Source: Pseudomonadota bacterium (GTDB taxonomy: Bacteria; Pseudomonadota; Gammaproteobacteria; Xanthomonadales; Xanthomonadaceae). Taken from it: a stretch of DNA of 6,696 nt. Below, piece after piece: positions 5,939 through 6,696 of the stretch. The notes under the pieces were generated by a model that saw only the letters and a program-made list of their open reading frames with translations, was not told where the DNA came from and ran no database searches. Position numbers and translations under genes: made by a program. Position 1 is the first letter of the stretch; each line of letters begins with the position of its first letter. The stretch covers positions 1-6,696 of the forward strand of contig JAEXAG010000093.1 in assembly GCA_023394655.1 (NCBI GenBank), written 5' to 3'.

Positions 5939-6696
5939 TCAGTTGCCCCGGATGCGGCCCTGGAAGCGCGGCGCGCCGCGGCCCATCGAGAGCTTCAGCT
6001 TGCCGATCTGCGCGATGCGCTCTTCGGCCAGACGGTCGGCGGCCTGGTAGGTCGGGATGCCGTCGCGGTCGGCGATCTCGTAGATGCGCGTCAGGTTGTG
6101 GTAGATCGTGCGCATCATGCGCATGGCGCGCTCGCGGTTGTAGCCGTCCAGCTCCAGCGCCACGTTCATCACGCCGCCGGCGTTGACCGCGTAATCCGGC
6201 GCGTACAGCACGCCGCGGCGGGTCAGTTCGTCACCGATGGCATTGTTGGCCAGCTGGTTGTTGGCCGCGCCGCAGATCACCTTGGCCTTGATGCGGTCGA
6301 TGGTCTTCTCGTTGAGCGTGCCACCCAGCGCGCACGGCGAATACACATCGACCGGCACGTCGTAGATTTCGTCCAGGCCGACGGCTTCGGCGCCGTATTC
6401 CACGACCGCCTTGTCCACCAGCTTCTGGTTGATGTCGGTGACGAAGATCTTGGCGCCGCGCTCCTTCAGGAGCTTGACGTATTCCATGCCGACGTGGCCC
6501 AGGCCCTGCACGGCATAGGTGTACTTGCCGACTTCCTCGTCGCCGAACTTGCGCTGCAGCGTGGCCAGCAGGCCCTGCAGGCTGCCGTAGGCGGTGAACG
6601 GCGAGGGATCGCCCGAACCGCCGTGGACCTGGTGCACGCCGGTCACGTATTCGGTTTCGCGGTAGACGAATTCCATGTCGTTGACGTCGATGCCGA
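5939..6696 (-). CDS. Leucine dehydrogenase (Glu/Leu/Phe/Val dehydrogenase family), C-terminal part
   Basis: The last 251 residues are visible; by comparison with family members of about 365 residues, roughly 115 N-terminal residues, including the catalytic Lys region, lie outside the window. The enzyme deaminates leucine, valine or isoleucine to the 2-oxo acid with NAD+. Visible features, numbered within the fragment, are RETEYVTGV (12-20), GDPSPFTAYG (28-37), the Rossmann motif GLGHVG (64-69) with Asp87 in FVTDIN as the NAD ribose ligand, SPCALGG (119-125), GAANNQL (142-148), YAPDYAVNAGGVMNV (164-178) and GYNRERAM (184-191). The NAGGVMNV segment resembles leucine rather than phenylalanine dehydrogenases, whose equivalent segment differs. 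The gene precedes isovaleryl-CoA dehydrogenase on the same strand, which supports a branched-chain amino acid role. A valine-preferring enzyme is the main alternative. Confidence 0.9.
   Translation of the reverse strand, partial: GIDVNDMEFVYRETEYVTGVHQVHGGSGDPSPFTAYGSLQGLLATLQRKFGDEEVGKYTYAVQGLGHVGMEYVKLLKERGAKIFVTDINQKLVDKAVVEYGAEAVGLDEIYDVPVDVYSPCALGGTLNEKTIDRIKAKVICGAANNQLANNAIGDELTRRGVLYAPDYAVNAGGVMNVALELDGYNRERAMRMMRTIYHNLTRIYEIADRDGIPTYQAADRLAEERIAQIGKLKLSMGRGAPRFQGRIRGN

Noticed and set aside
4015..6186. A plus-strand frame open for 723 codons across the end of the autotransporter gene and beyond
   Set aside because: It runs through a strong terminator and is antisense to two well-recognised dehydrogenase genes; its translation shows no family features and has an unnatural Arg/Ala/His composition.

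Overview
The window is GC-rich DNA from a gammaproteobacterium. The style of the genes (a Xanthomonas/Lysobacter-type thiolase, a lipidated subtilisin autotransporter, leucine dehydrogenase next to isovaleryl-CoA dehydrogenase) points to the Xanthomonadaceae/Lysobacteraceae. The genus cannot be fixed from the sequence alone. Five protein genes are supported, two of them cut by the window edges. No insertion sequence, CRISPR array, rRNA gene or intact tRNA gene is visible.

Layout: (1) positions 1-127, minus strand: N-terminal part of a small alanine-rich lipoprotein, with a good sigma70-type promoter and a perfect 10-bp inverted repeat in its leader. (2) 272-1447, minus: a complete acetyl-CoA acetyltransferase (thiolase) with an imperfect hairpin over its stop codon. 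(3) 1448-1657: a 210-bp divergent intergenic region with a weak promoter candidate, a small inverted repeat and a tRNA T-arm-like motif. (4) 1658-4594, plus: a 978-residue subtilisin-family (S8) autotransporter with a lipoprotein signal peptide, resembling Neisseria NalP and Bordetella SphB1 in design. A strong intrinsic terminator follows and sits between convergent genes. (5) 4660-5817, minus: isovaleryl-CoA dehydrogenase. (6) 5939-6696, minus: C-terminal part of leucine dehydrogenase, with a strong hairpin between it and gene 5.

Functionally, genes 5 and 6 catalyse two steps of leucine breakdown: leucine to 2-oxoisocaproate, and isovaleryl-CoA to 3-methylcrotonyl-CoA. The thiolase could cleave the acetoacetyl-CoA that arises at the end of that pathway, although it lies on the far side of the autotransporter and need not be co-regulated. 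In bacteria rich in iso-branched fatty acids, these two dehydrogenases would also set the isovaleryl-CoA pool used as a primer. The autotransporter looks like an independent one-gene unit interposed between metabolic genes.

No clearly new system was found. The items most worth a second look are the lipidated S8 autotransporter with its interrupted G-tract, and the hairpin at the predicted transcript start of the small lipoprotein gene.
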